The notes under the pieces: model-generated
Seen by the model: the letters and a program-made list of their open reading frames with translations, nothing else
What the model was told of the DNA's origin: nothing
The model's database searches: none
In this document: positions 21,712 to 36,062 of the stretch, in pieces
Layout of the letters: each line of letters starts with the position of its first letter
Numbering within the stretch: position 1 is the stretch's first letter
From: Pestalotiopsis fici W106-1
Lineage: Eukaryota > Ascomycota > Sordariomycetes > Amphisphaeriales > Sporocadaceae
NCBI RefSeq assembly: GCF_000516985.1
Contig: NW_006917091.1
Span: 5,700,518 to 5,764,517, forward strand
Length of the DNA: 64,000 nt
Direction: 5' to 3'
Translations under genes and position numbers: made by a program

Positions 21712-24700
21712 TATTATAAACGCTAAAATATAAATAATCCGATTTTAATATATTTTAAATATATACTAAAAAATAATAATTATTATATTAATATAAATAA
21801 TTCTGGTATTATATACGGTATTATTTTTAGCATTTAGCCCGTTATATATTAAAAATATACTAAAAATTATTACGGTTTATGCTAATTTATTTAAAAAAGC
21901 TGCGTCGTTATATTTATTTTATTTATTTTAATATAAATAAATTTATATAAAATTCGATTTCGTTATAATATATATTAAAAATAATAATCGATAATATTTT
22001 AAAATAAAATATTACCCCGGCTAAGCGTATTACCGGTAATAAATAGGTTTTTAGAAAATTATTAGCATATATTAAGCTAATTTTTTGCAGCGCTTTAAAA
22101 TATATTATTTTGCATAAGCTTTAGCGTAATATTATTTTTATTAATAAGCCCGGGTAAATTTCTTTTTTTAAAATGCTTTAAATATATATTTATAATATTT
22201 TTAATCGTAATCCTACCGGTAATAAAATAAATATATATATTATTATATTTAAATAAATCGCATAAATATTTTTAATTTTTATTAAGTATATACCGGATTA
22301 ATAATTTTAATGCTAATAATCTTGCTTTCCGCTAATAATAAGGCTTTCGTTTTTACCGTAAAATAAATTTAGCATATTCCTAAATTATAATTTAATATAA
22401 ATAATTTTTATTAATATTTTCTAAAATATTAAAAAATAAAAAAGGAAAAAATTTAGTATAATCTTTAAAAATATTAGATTTATTTTTAATTTATTTTTTT
22501 AAATAAATTTATTTTTTAAAGTTTTTTATTTTTTTAAATTTTAAACTTTTAATTTTATTTTTAATTTTTTTATTTAAAATTCGAAAATTTTTTCCGAATT
22601 TAGCCTTTTTTTTAGATTTTTAAATTCCGAATCCGATTTCGACTTTTTTTCTTTTTCTCCCGAATCCCCGAAATTATTAAACTTTTTTTTTATAGCTTAA
22701 AACATTCCGAATATACCTTCGGTTTTATTTTAACCCGTAATATTTCCGTTATAACGTTCGCGGAAATTAATATTAATTTACGATTTCTTTTTTAATTTAT
22801 AAAATCTTTATTATAATTAGTATATATTTATAATATTTTTAAATTTAGCCTTATATTCCGGCTAGCTAAAAGCGTTTTATAAATATATTTATTTATATAT
22901 CGTAAATATATGCTAAATAAATTTTTAGCGTTTATTTTTAAATTACGATAATAATAAAATTTTTATTAAAAAGCGTGCCCGTAAATTTATATAGCTTTAG
23001 CATATTTTAAATATAAGCTAATAATATAATTAGCTAAATTTAAAACTTTTAATGCCGGTAAAAAAAAGCCCGTTATTTTTTTATTTAAGCGTAAATTCGA
23101 AATTTTTAAATTATTTTAAATATATTTTTGTTATATTTTTAAGCGTTACCCGCTTTATTACTGCTTTTGCTAAGGTTTAAATATATTATTATTAAATATA
23201 ATCCGAATATATATTTAATATTATTCGTTTATTACGGAATAAATTTAAATTAAAAGTAATATAATTAAAACCGTATAAATAAAATATATATTTAGCGGAT
23301 ATCCGCGGATTAATAATAAAAATTAGGATAAATTTAATATAATTTTAATATATATCCTTATTATAATTAAATTTATAATTTTTATTTTATATAAAAAATT
23401 ATATTATTAAAAATAATAAATAATATTTATTTAAAATATTTTTAATATATACTTTTTATATTTTTAATTTTATTTTATAATTCCCGTTTACGCAATTTTA
23501 ATTTAAATCGGTTTCGTTATTTTTTTAATTCTCGAATTTTTTTACGAAAAAAATCGTTTTTATTATTCCTAAAGCGTTAACGATTAAGTATTAGCGTAAT
23601 TAAAAAAAAAAGCGTATATTTGGATTATACCGGGAAAATATTTATATGCTTTATAAATTATTTTAAAAAAATATAGGATTTATTTCTCGATTATTCGGCG
23701 CTAATATCCCGTTTAAATTTACCCGCTTAATATCGTAAAGATTATATAAGTTAAAAACCCGTTTATTATCCTTTTATTATCGAATAGCCTATTTTTGCAA
23801 TATGCGCTATTAACGCTAAATATTATTATTAATCCGAGTTTAATTTAATTAAATTTAAACGCTTTATCGAATATTAAATTACCGCTTATTTATTTGCTTT
23901 AGTAATTTATTTTAGCTATAAAGCTTTAATTTAAAATAAAATTAATATATAATAAATATATATAAATTAAAAAAGCTTATTTTTATATAGCTCCGATTAA
24001 TATAAACCCCCGGCTTATAAAATAATTGCTTTTTGCATAATTAGTTTCCTTAAAATTAATATTTTTCCGGGTATATTTTTAGTATATTTTAAAAAGTTTT
24101 AAGATTTTTTATATAAGCTAGCCGTAATTTAAAGTATTTTTTTTATATAAGCTAAATTTTAAGTCGAAAATAAATCCGGTATATATCGTTAATAATCGAT
24201 ATAAAATCTTTTATATCCGGATATTTTTAAAGGTTTTCGAAAAATAGCTTAGTTTTATAATTATAGTATTTTTTTTAAAAATTACGCTTAATATAAAATT
24301 TATAAAAAATAAAAATATATTTAAAATATATTTTTTACGAATACCCAGGATAAAAGGTATATAAATATTTATTTAAAGCTATATTATTAATATATATATT
24401 AAAATATATATATAATTTAAATATATTTCGAGCTTATATTAAATTTATATTTATAATAATAAACGCTATTCTAAAATAATATATATATTATTATCGAATA
24501 AAAGAATCGTAATATTTTTTAATAATTTAAAACGTTTTTTAAAAAAATCGAAAAAATGTTTTTTTGCTTTAACCTTTAAAAAATACGTAAATATACGTTA
24601 AAAATTTTAGTTTTTAAATTAGAATATTATAAATTTTTTTTAAAAATATGCAAAATTTACGTTAGATATTTTCCTTTTAGCCTATAATCGAAAATACCTA

Positions 24701-27375
24701 AATTTAATTATAAATTATTTTAAAAAAACGTTTATTTGCAAAAACCGGGCTTTTATAATTTGCTATATTTGCTATTTAAATTTATAAATTATTAAAAATT
24801 TACCGGGCCGATTATTAATTTAAATAATGCGTCGAATTTATTATTAATTATTAAAACGGACCCGATTTAAAATATATTTACGGAATATATTTATAATATA
24901 ATTAATATAATTTCGGTATACGCTTAAAAAAAACTTACCTGCAAAATAGCAATTATTTAAATATTATAAAATACGTTTTTTTCGGATTATAAGCTATATT
25001 ATTTTTTCGATATTATAAAATTTTATAAACGCAAATATTGCCTTTAAACCTTTTTTTAAAAAAAATACTATATTTAAAAAAAGAAAAATAAGCGTTTTAA
25101 AATTAAATTAGCATATTATTAAAATATATAAAAGCTATACTAGGTATATTTAAAGTAAATATAAAAATTTTAAAATTTTTTATAATACTTCGGATCTTTT
25201 TTTTGCAGCTCGGCTAGTATTTTATTAAATAAAAAAGGGTAATAAAAATAATCGCCGGAAAAAATAATTAGAAAAAACGGTAATTATTATATTTTCTTTA
25301 AGATATATATACTAAATTTAATTAAATAAATTTAAAATCGAATTTTAACCGGTGGTTTAATATAATCGTATTTTAAGCGTATTATTAATATATGCTTAAA
25401 ATAAATTAATACGAATATTAAAATATACCGTAATATATTTATATTTCGTTTATTTTGCTAACCTAAAAATAGGTATTCGTATATTATTATAATAAATTAT
25501 TATATAGATTTTTTAGATAATTAATATCGAATCGTATAATTAATAGCAAAATCGGCTAAGCTATATACTAAGGCTTTAAAGCATAATTGCGAATATAGCC
25601 GATAAAAATACCTTTAAAATACCGTTAATATATGCTAATAAAATATTTACAAAATATTTATATTATTTTTGCGAAATATTTTAAATCGTTATTTTAAATA
25701 TAATTTTATTTTTAATTTAACGGCTCTTAATTCCGGCCGCTTATATAGTCCTTTTAAATAACGATCGAAAATTCGTATAAATTTATTATAAAAATTATAA
25801 TATTTTTAATATATTTTTAAAATATAATAAAAATAAATAAAAATAAAATTTATTTTACGGTTTATTTTAATAATAAATCTAAAATTATATAAGCAGCCCG
25901 ACGACGGCTTTAATTTTTAAAACCGTCGGCTATATGCTAAATATCGATTCGATTATAGCTAAATATATTTTTAGTTATATTTTAATATATATAACCGTAA
26001 ACCCGGTAATTATTATATTTAAAAATTAAATGCTAAATACCGTTAATTTTTAAATTACTATTAAAATATAATTAAAAATATTTAATATAATTTTAATATA
26101 TTTATAATATATTTTAGGAATTTAAGCTTAATATTCGAATATTAGCTAAACGAATATTTATTCCGAATATAAAAGCTAATTTAAATTATTATTAATATAA
26201 ATCGAATATAATTTTAGAATATTTTCGATTTATTTAATTTTTAATTTCCGTAAAAGTTTTAATAATTTGCTAAAACGGGGATTTTAAATATAAACCAAAA
26301 TTATTATTATAAATAAAATAATAAATATTAATAAATAAGGTATAAAAATAATCCGGAATGGCGTAATAATTTTAAAATTTATTAATAATAATTTTAAAAC
26401 GTAAATTTGCTAAAATAATTATATTTTATTCGCAAATAAAATTTTAAAAATATAATTAGTAAATATTAAATATACGCTAAACGTAATTTAAATTTAATAT
26501 TTATTAAATTAAATCCTAATGCTTAGATTAAAATTTTTTATTTTAGCTAATACGCAATTAAATTAAGCAGCTTATCGATAATATTAAGCTAATATTAAAT
26601 ATGCTAAATATATAATCGATTTTAATATTTTTATTATTATTTATAATTTAAAAAAAAAACGGTAAAAGGGACGAACGAAAAGGCGAATAAAATATTAAAG
26701 GCGAAAAATATTTAAAAGATATATATAATATAATATTAGCAAATATTAAGCATAAAATAAATATAAATAAAAGTTTTAGCATTAATATAAATAAATAAAT
26801 ATAATATAATTAATTCGGAATATTATTTAAATAAAAAAAGCAAATAAAATATATATAATAAATATATGCTTATAAAAAATTTAATTAATTAATAATTTAA
26901 TATATAATTATTTTTTATTTATTTTATTATTATATTAAATATTTTAATCGTTTTCCGCGAATTCGCTTTTATTCCGTATTTTTATTTAATATATTCTTAA
27001 TATATATCGATATTTATTATATTTCCTTTTATTTTTTTCTAATAAATCTTTAGTAACTTATTAGTTTTCCGCGAAATTTTTTTTATTCCGATATTTTATT
27101 AAATATATTTTTAATATTTATTTATAATTTTTAATTTCCCGATTATAGCTAAAATATCCTAAATATATATACGTAATAAATCGAAAACTTTTTTATAAAA
27201 ATAATTTATATTCGGGTTTATTATTATATAATAGTTCGGAAGTTTTCCGCGTATATTAAGTATATTTTTACGGTATTTTAATATATTATTATTAAGGCTT
27301 TAAAAAAAATCGCGTATATATATAAAATAAAATAATAATTATATACGCTTACGTATTTTTTATAATATCTATGGC

Positions 27376-27446
27376 GCTTATAGCGTTAACTTTTAACCCC
27401 CCGGTAAAAAATTTATTTTAACCCCTTTATATTAATTTTGACCCCC
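27376..27446 (-). repeat. Right terminal inverted repeat
   Basis: Read on the minus strand it begins GGGGTCAAAATTAAT and repeats the spaced GGGG blocks of the left end. Matching is good for about 50 positions and fades after that. Confidence 0.65.
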
Positions 27447-27949
27447 GACCGGTCGTGGCCTCGTATATATTAGATAGGTCCAATGCGGGTCAGGGGAGGG
27501 TGGGGCTTCCTCGGCCACTAATGCCTGTTTGTAACCCTATGTCCCGGGGTCTTGGACCTGATGTGCATTTGAGAGACGGAATTACCGGCCGATGAGCGAG
27601 CATTATATAATCCGTACCTATATACCGGCTCCCAGAACATCGACGGGGCCCCGTTGATTTAATATCGACGGACCCGTCGATATTATATAAGCGTTATTTT
27701 ACAGCGTTTTACAGCGTTATGCTATTTTTATAGCGCTTTATAGCGTTTTACCACTTTTTATAACGTTTAATAGCGTTATATATATTAGCGATAAAATTTA
27801 TGTCTTTATTATTATTATAATTTAAATATTAAAATATAATTTTTAATATATCGGAATTTAAAATATTATAAGCTTTCCGCTTAATTTTAAAAATTTAAAT
27901 TTTAGCTTTATATTTTATTTATTTTAATTTATATAATATTATATCGTGT
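27447..27949. other. Island between elements: normal-composition DNA, two hairpins, short direct repeats
   Basis: 27447-27640 has ordinary base composition and probably is old host sequence spared by RIP. It is followed by two inverted repeats: 27639-27658 (ATCGACGGGG/CCCCGTTGAT, one mismatch) and 27662-27683 (ATATCGACGG/CCGTCGATAT, perfect 10-bp arms, 2-nt spacer). From about 27690 to 27790 a short unit resembling TTTATAGCGTT recurs irregularly. No gene is apparent. Confidence 0.55.
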
Positions 27950-28422
27950 TATTACGAATATACACCTTTGCATAAAAACAAATAAATGTGTTAGCGCTTA
28001 AGGAAAAAAAGGAGGGGCTTAGCACCGAAAGCCGGGAATAAGTTAAAATAGGAATCACCACTCTTAATAGCTATTAGCAGCTAGCAAATAAAATTATAAT
28101 TTTAGCAATAATTTAGCCGTTTAAATTATTAGGATTATTAAACTCTATCGATTTTAAAATAATAAAATAGGCTTAGTATTATAATTTAAGGAATATTAAT
28201 AAGGGAATAAATAAATATATATTATAAAAGGATTTCTTATATAAATAATTATTACCTTAATAATTAATTTAAGCATTTATCTTATTTATAAGTAAAGCAT
28301 TTAATACGCTTTAACGATTATATTTATAAATTAAATCTAATCACCCTTATCGATAAATATTCATTACTTAATACTTTCTTTCGAAGCTTTCGTCCCTTAT
28401 TAGCATAAACCTTAACACCTTT

Positions 28423-28939
28423 TATAACGACTATATTACGGGTTTCTAAAATAAACCTAAAATATAAAAGGTGTTAGGGTTTATACTAATAGGGAACGGT
28501 AATTTTAAAAAAAGGTATTAAGCAATAAATATTTAAAAATAAAGGTATTTAAACTAATGCATAAATATAATCGTTAAAGCGTATTAAATGCTTTACCTAT
28601 AAGTAAAATAAATGCTTAAATTAATTACTAAGGTAATAATTATTTATATAGGAAATCCTTTTGTAATATATATTTATTTATTTTTTTATTAATATTTTTT
28701 AAATTATAATACTAAGCTAATTTTATAATCCTAAAATTAATAAAATTTAATAATCCTAATAATTTATTCGTTTAAATTATTATTAAAATTATAATCCTAT
28801 TAGGCAGCTAGCTAATAATTATTAAAAATAATAATTTTTATTTTAACCTATACCCGGCTTTTGGTGTTAAGCCCCTCCCTTTTTTTTTTAAGCGCTAATA
28901 TATTTATTTATTTTTATATAAAAATATATATTCGTAATA
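28423..28939 (-). repeat. 3' LTR of the gypsy element (517 bp)
   Basis: The left-hand LTR on the plus strand, running from TATAACGACTATATTACGGG to ATTCGTAATA. It is the same length as the right copy. Confidence 0.88.
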
Positions 28940-31900
28940 TTAGCTCCCTTTTTTATATTTTTTATCCTCGAAAAACTCTAAGCCGCTTAAATAAATCGTA
29001 ATACCTACGTACCGTAATTATCCTATTTCCTTTTTCTTATTATTCCTTTTTGCTTTATTTATAATATATATTTATTATATTAAAATTTTTATCGGAAATA
29101 ATAAAAAAACGAAAAGCTCGTAAATATATTAAGCTTTTTAATTTTATTAAATTAAACGGTCGTATTATAAATATACCGTATACGCTTTATTTTAAAAATA
29201 AGCGTTTTTACCGAATAGCGGACGAAAAATCGACTTATTATCTAAAATATATTGCGTATTTTTCCCGGAAATACGATAATATTTTAGTAGCTTTTACGCT
29301 TTAAAAGGTTTTAAATTAATAGCGGAAATTAAAGACCGAAAAAAAAAAGCAAATAATAATTTTTTAAAACTCTATAAAAAAATAGCTAAATTTTAATCCT
29401 TTTTAGCGATTGCTATTAATCGATTATTTCGGATTCGAAAAATTAAAGCATAAATAAAAGCTCGTAATTCCGAATTATTCGCTTATAATATAAAAGAATT
29501 AGATAAAAAAAATAAAATTTTTCTTATTTTTAAAAATTATAAATATTTCGTAATAAACGATTTTTAATTATTAAATATCCTTAATAAGCCCGATTAATCG
29601 GTATTCGGTTTCGGAAATAATTTTATAAATTTTAGTCTTTTTATCGAAGCTAAAAGTACTAATTAAAGGCGATATAATTTTTAATATATTTCCTAAATTT
29701 TTAAATATTTTCCTTAAATAAATAATTTTCCTATTTAACGTAAAATTAATATCCGCGTCCGACCTTTTTATAATCGATAATTTCTTTAACGATATATTTT
29801 TATTAATTTAATTTTATTTTTAATATTTTGTTAATTTTAGCGTTTTTTAGTATTAATTTAAATAATAATATATAAAAGGTTTTATAATTTTTTATAATTT
29901 TTAATAGCTTAAATTAATAATTAATATTCGAAATTTTTTTATTAATTTTAAATAATCCGAATTTTTTAAAATCGAATTTATCGCTTAATCGTTTTATTTT
30001 AATATTTTTGCGTAAAAAATAAACTTTATTTTTTTTCTTAAAAATTAATCCTTTAATTTTCTTTTTATCGTATTAAAATTTTATTTTTTATTAAATAGCG
30101 ATAAAGGTTTTTTAAAATTTTATTTATAAATTCTTAAATTATTCGACGCGTATAATAGCGTATAATATAAATTCTTTTCCTTTTAATAATTTTTTAATAA
30201 TATTAGGTTTATATCCGTAATTAGCGTAAAATAATAATATTCTAATAAATTCTTATATTATACTATTATATATAAATTATACGAATAATAATAATATAAC
30301 CTAATTATCCTTTTTATAATTTATATAGTATTTAAAATATTTTTCGAATACCTAATTTGCTCGTTTTATTTATCCGTTAATTTGCGGATAAAAAGCTATT
30401 AAAAGCTTATAATCGCATCCTAGCTAATTAATAAGTAATTTTTAGAATTTCGATATAAAAAATTTATTTCTATTTAAAATAATTTTATTTAATAATCCGT
30501 ATTAATTAATTATCGTTTAAAAAAACGTATAAGCTAATTCTTTTGCGTTATTAGCTTTTTTATATAAAAAAAAATAAATATATTTTATAAATCGTTTTAT
30601 AAATACTAAAATATTATCGTAAAAAATCCTAATTAAAAATTCTTTTAAAAATAATAATTTTACGATAAAATCTAATATAATAAATTTTTATATTTTATCT
30701 AATAATAATATAAGTTATAATTTTCTATATTATTTATATCGTGCTAACTTTGCCTTATTATATAAATCACATTTTTTAATAATATTATTAACTATTTATC
30801 GGAAATTCGGGCAATTAAATTTCTGTTAAATTCGTTTAAAAATTTTAAAAATTCTTTAATATTTATAAATTAATAATTTATAATAATTTTTAATAAGGTC
30901 TTTTCGGAATTCGTTTAATATTTATAATTTACCTTAATATTTAATAATATCTTTAAATTCTTTTATTTCTAATACTAGGTTATAAAATAAGTTTTAAAAT
31001 AATAATCGTATTATATCGATAACTTTCTTTATCCAGCTATTATCGTTAATAACCCTTATAATTGCGTATAAAATTATAATTAATATTAGGTTTCCTTCGT
31101 TATCCGTTAAAAGGATAATATTAATTTCTTTCGATATTTTTTAAAAATAATTCGGTTTTCGGCTAAAGGCGTTAGCTTTACCGTTTTTTAATCTTTTACG
31201 ATAAATAATTTTAAAATTAAAATCTACTAAAAATTTTACTTATTTAATTTATCGTTTATTAAATTTTTTATTAATAATAAATAAAGCTAAATTTTTATAA
31301 TCGGTATAAATTTTAATTTAATATTTAATTCCGCTAAAATAATATTTTTATTTTTAAAATGCTTCGATAATAGCTATAAATCTTTTATTATAAATTTAAT
31401 AATTTAATTATTTTTTCGTAAACTTTTTGCTATAAAATGCAATTAGGTATAATTTCCCGTTATTATCCTTTTATATAAATTATCCGCCTATAGCGTAATT
31501 TAAAATATTTATTTCGATTTTAAATTTTTGTTCTAAATCTATTATATATATTATAAATTTATCCGTAATTCGTTTTTTAATTATTTCGAAAGCTTCCTAT
31601 GCTTCGGATATCCAATCGAAAAATATATTTTTTTTTTATTAAATGCGTAAGCGGTGCGGCGATATTACCGAATTTTTAAATAAATATTCGGTAAAAATTT
31701 ACAAATTTTAAAAAAAATCTAATTTTTATTACCGAAATCGAAATAAGCTAATCTTTTATTGCTAAAATTTTAAATAATTTTATTTTAATTTCTTTAAGGG
31801 ATATTATATATCTTATAAAAATAACTTTTTTTTATAAAATTCGCTTTTTTTTAAGTTATTTAGCAAATTTGCGATTTATAATTTTTATAATATTATTTTA

Positions 31901-34900
31901 ACGTATTATTAATATTTATTAAAATTTTTAAAATAAATAAATATATTGTTAAAGTATATTATTACGAATTTATCGAAGTATTTTTTTAAAACGTCGTTAA
32001 TTATATTTTAAAAATTTATTAATGCGTTAGTTAATCCGAAAAATATAACCTTATATTCGAAATATCCGTATTTATAATAAAAAGCGGTTTTCTATTTTTT
32101 TCTTTTTTTAATTCGTATTAAGCTATATGCGTTAGGCAAATCTAAAACCGTAAACCATTAGGCTCCGTATAATTTATCGTATAAATCCTTAATTAAAAAT
32201 AAAAAAATATCGATTTTTAATCGTAATATCGTTAAATTTACGGTAATCGATATAAAATTTTTATTTAGGTTTTCCGTTTTTATTTTTTTTAAATATAAAA
32301 AATATTAAATATTTTATAAGCGAAATAAATTCCGTAATTTATCTTTTTTATAATATATCCGTTAAATATTCCTTTAATGCCTTTTTATGCTAAAATTTTA
32401 CTAAATACGTTAATATAAAATATAATTCCTTCTTTTCCTAAAAAGGTATTTTATAATCGTATTTTATATATTTTAATAATCCTATTTTTAATATTTTATT
32501 AAATAAATCGCTAAACTCCTAATATTTTTTTAATATTTTAATTTCGAATTTCGGCTTAATATATTTAATTATAAAATAAAATCTAAATATTTTAAAATTG
32601 CTTAAAAGCTTATTTTAGCGCTTTTTAAAAGCTAACTCTTTTCCTAATATATTTTATTAAAATTAGCTAATATTCTAATTTATTTTAGGATTATTCGCTC
32701 GTAATTAAGGTATCCCTAAAATAATATCGTAATCCGTAATTTTTATAATATTGCATTTAAATCCTTTTTTGTAATCCTAAATATAAACTTAAATATACGC
32801 AATTTTTATATTTATTATTCCGTTTTTATACGATATAGGTTTTTTATTAATAATATTAAATGCGTAAAACGTTTTTTTTTGCTTTTATAATATTTATAAA
32901 ACGTTAACGATTATTAGCGAAATAAAATTTCCTTAAGCTTTAGTATCTACTAAAATTTATATTTATTAATTTAAAATTTTAATTTAAATTATAAAATATT
33001 CGTTAATATTAATGCTATTCGTAGCATATATAGATTTTTCGGTCGGGGTTTATTTTTATTACTTTAAAAATATTTGTAATTATTTCCCGAATTTTTATTA
33101 ATTCGTTTATTAATTCGTCGCGTTTCGGCGGCCGTATATACCTATTATTTTAATATATTTAAATTCTTTTTAGCTCGTAAGGGTCGATTTCCGTATTATT
33201 TAAATAATTCGTTTATTTTTAATTATATATTAAAGGTATTTTTTTATCTTTTATTATCCTTAAAAGGTTCTCCTAGCTTTTTATATTTTTAATATACGAA
33301 ATATAGGCTAATCGTAATCCTAATATAGGTTTCTCTTATTTTTTTTATTATTTCGATAATTAGGCGTAATAATAAATTAGCTATTAAATATATAAATAAT
33401 TTATATTTATTATTTATAACTCGTATTAAATTTTCGGCATTATTATTTCCTAATTAAATAGCTATAACGCGAATACGTCTTATTATTTTATATTTTCTAA
33501 AAAGGTATTATATTTTAATTTTTTTTATTACGTAATATTCGTAATTATAATATAGGCATTTTTCCTATTTCCTATTCCCGTTTTTAAAATATCGATTTAA
33601 ATCTTATAATCGTATATAAAATACTACGAATCCTTAGGGGTCAATATAACTAATTTTTATATTTTCTATTTTTCCCGCTTTAAAAAAATAATAAATAACG
33701 TTTTTATTATATCGCAAAAAAAATATCCCTTTTCGGATCTTATTTTATAAATATATATTATAACTAAAATTAATATATCCGTACTATGCTATTATATTAT
33801 ATATTAAATATATATAGGTAAGCTTTGCGTTATCTCCTATTGCTATTCCTAAAGTTCGTCGGGTCTATAAAATATTAGTCTTTCTCTAAAAAATCTTTGC
33901 AAATTATAATGCGGTATCCTATTACTCTATTACGATAATAATTATATTATAAACGTAGCTAATTCCGTTTTTAAATATATAATCGATAATATATTCTTCG
34001 TTATTATTTTAAATAAATCTAATAAATTTTTTTTTTTATTCGTTAAAGTTTATATCGATATTAATGCTTTTTTTGCAATTAAAGGTATTATCGCATAAAT
34101 TTTATTAATTTTAGCTTTTTACTTATTTTATCTAATAATATGCTTCGTTTCTTAAAATATCCGAAAATATATAATTATTATTATTTTAGAGTTATTTTTA
34201 TTTTTTAAAATATACGGTCCTTCCTAATTATATAGCTATAAGGGTTTTCCGTTTTTAAAGGTATTATCCGCTTTTATTTTTATTAAATTTATACGTCCGA
34301 TATTTATTATTAAAGTATACCGTTTAAAAAAGTAATTTATAAGGCATATTATCCTTTTTAGTGCTATTAAACTATTTTTTATTTTTTAGTATTAGCTTAA
34401 ATCCTAATTTTTTAAATTAGCGATATTCCCTAACGTAATATCCTATTTTATCGCAATTATAATATTTAATTTTAAATTTATTTTTGCGCTAAATAGCGTT
34501 AAAATTTATTTATCCGCTATAAGTTCCGTATAAAATTTTATCGCGCTAATTATTTTTAAATTATTAAGGGTTCCGTTATTTCCTTATATTAGCGTAATTT
34601 CGTTAAAACCGTAATATAAAATAATTCCTTTTTTTCTCGTTTTATCGAGCGTATAACTGGTTATCGATTTTAACGATAAATTCGCTATATTTATTAAACT
34701 CGGCTAATAGTTTAAAAATCCTATTAAATTCGTCCTTAATATTATCTTTAAATTTTCGATAATATAATATAATCCTAATATCGTCGGTGCATTTTATTTT
34801 AGCAATAATACGTTTAAAATCTGCCGTATAATTAAATATAAATCTTTTTTATTTAAAATTTCTAAATTCCTTTTTAGCTTATCGTTTTTCGTCCGGATCC

Positions 34901-35512
34901 TAAAATAAAGATCGAAACGCCGCTTTAAATCCTGCATAATTTTAAAAAATATTTTAAATTTCCGCTTTATATAATTTTATTTATTATTCGTATTTAATTA
35001 TATTTAAAAAATAAAATTCGAACTAGGCAAATATTTATTTTTTAAAATAAAACGCAATATAAAATATTTTTTATTTTTTTATTATAAATTAATTACCGTA
35101 AAAAATTTAATAGGCTCGGACCTAAGCTAAAAATCCTTAGAATAACCCAAAAATATTATTAAAAACCGCTAATATATTAAGCTTAAGCTTTTCGAAATAA
35201 ATTAAAATAAAAATAATATTAGTTATTTTAGCTATAATATTATTAAAATTTTATAATTCCTATATAATTTATCCTATTTAGGCTTTGCGTATAAAAAAAG
35301 TAATTTCCTTTTTTTTAAATGCGCGGATTTTTTTTAACTAATTCTAAATATTAGTTTTTAATTAATTCGAAATTATTTTTTTTTATTTTTTACGTAAGCG
35401 AGCGCTAAAAATATTTAAACGAAAAAAAAAATTTTTCCGGTTAACGATATTTTACTAAATATTATTTAAAATTTTTTTCAAAAATAATATACCTAAATAA
35501 AAATAATTAAAA
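28940..35512 (-). pseudogene. Decayed gag-pol of the gypsy element
   Basis: The minus strand holds, from right to left, a gag region ending in a CCHC knuckle (YNCDKIGYY), then RT/RNase H and integrase. The RT can be followed through IDYRKFNDI at about 32225-32250, AYSLIRI, KTAFYYKYGYFEYKV and FGLTNAL to YFNN. Replacements such as Leu to Phe, Asp to Asn and His to Tyr are those expected from C-to-T and G-to-A damage. No functional product is possible. Confidence 0.85.
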
Positions 35513-36029
35513 TATAATAATTATATTACGGGTTTTTAAAATAAACCTAAAATATAAAAGATATTAGGGTTTATGCTAATAAGGAACGGTAATTTTAAAA
35601 AAAGGTATTAAGCAATAAATATTTAAAAATAAAAATATTTAAACTAATATATAAATATAATCGTTAAAGCATATTAAATACTTTATTTATAAATAAAATA
35701 AATATTTAAATTAATTATTAAAATAATAATTATCTATATAAAAAATCTTTTTATAATATATATTTATTTATTTTTTTACTAATATTCCTTAAATTATAAT
35801 GCTAAACCGATTTTATAATCCTAAAATCGATAAAATTTAATAATCCTAATAATCTATCCGTTTAAATTATTACTAAAACTATAATCCTATTAGGCAGCTA
35901 GCTAACAGCTATTAAAAATAATAGTTCCTATTTTAACCTATACCCGGCTTTCGGTATTAAGCCTTTCCCTTTTTTTCTTAAGCGCTAATATATTTGTTTG
36001 TTTTTATGCAAGGGTGTATATTCGTAACA
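35513..36029 (-). repeat. 5' LTR of the gypsy element (517 bp)
   Basis: Runs from TATAATAATTATATTACGGG to ATTCGTAACA. It differs from the other LTR by C/T and G/A changes. The inner edge (35512 and below) should be the primer-binding site but is too mutated to name the tRNA. Confidence 0.88.
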
Positions 36030-36062
36030 CCTTTATATTTAAGGTTTATTTAAAAACCCGTA

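Larger units (their letters stand above)
14858..27446. mobile_element. Large element with GGGGTC-type terminal inverted repeats, interrupted by an LTR element
   Basis: The left end (14858 onward) and the reverse complement of the right end (27446 back) both begin GGGGTCAAA and agree at about 41 of the first 50 positions, most differences being C/T or G/A. Without the nested LTR element (16011-21711) it would be about 6.9 kb. The interior is so mutated that I cannot name a transposase. Plus-strand frames around 23600-25300 read for long distances interrupted mainly by TAA/TAG. No clean target duplication is seen; TCGTGG occurs a few bases outside both ends. A DNA transposon is the simplest reading, but the class is unknown. 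Confidence 0.6.
28423..36029 (-). mobile_element. Ty3/gypsy LTR retrotransposon, RIP-inactivated
   Basis: Two 517-bp LTRs (28423-28939, 35513-36029) bound the element, and CCTTT flanks both sides (28418-28422, 36030-36034). On the minus strand a polypurine tract AAAAAAGGGAGC (28943-28954) sits just before the 3' LTR. Decayed domains occur in gypsy order: a CCHC knuckle (34420-34467), reverse transcriptase (about 31850-32290, active-site YLDD now YFNN at 31945-31956) and integrase (about 30650-30800, with LDFIVKL). Order and motifs fit a chromovirus-like gypsy element; no chromodomain could be made out. It is dead: many Gln/Trp positions are stops. Confidence 0.88.

Noticed and set aside
14851..27462. 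TCGTGG near both ends of the large inverted-repeat element as a target duplication
   Set aside because: The hexamer is 3 bases from one end and about 8 from the other, so it does not abut the repeats. Chance is more likely.
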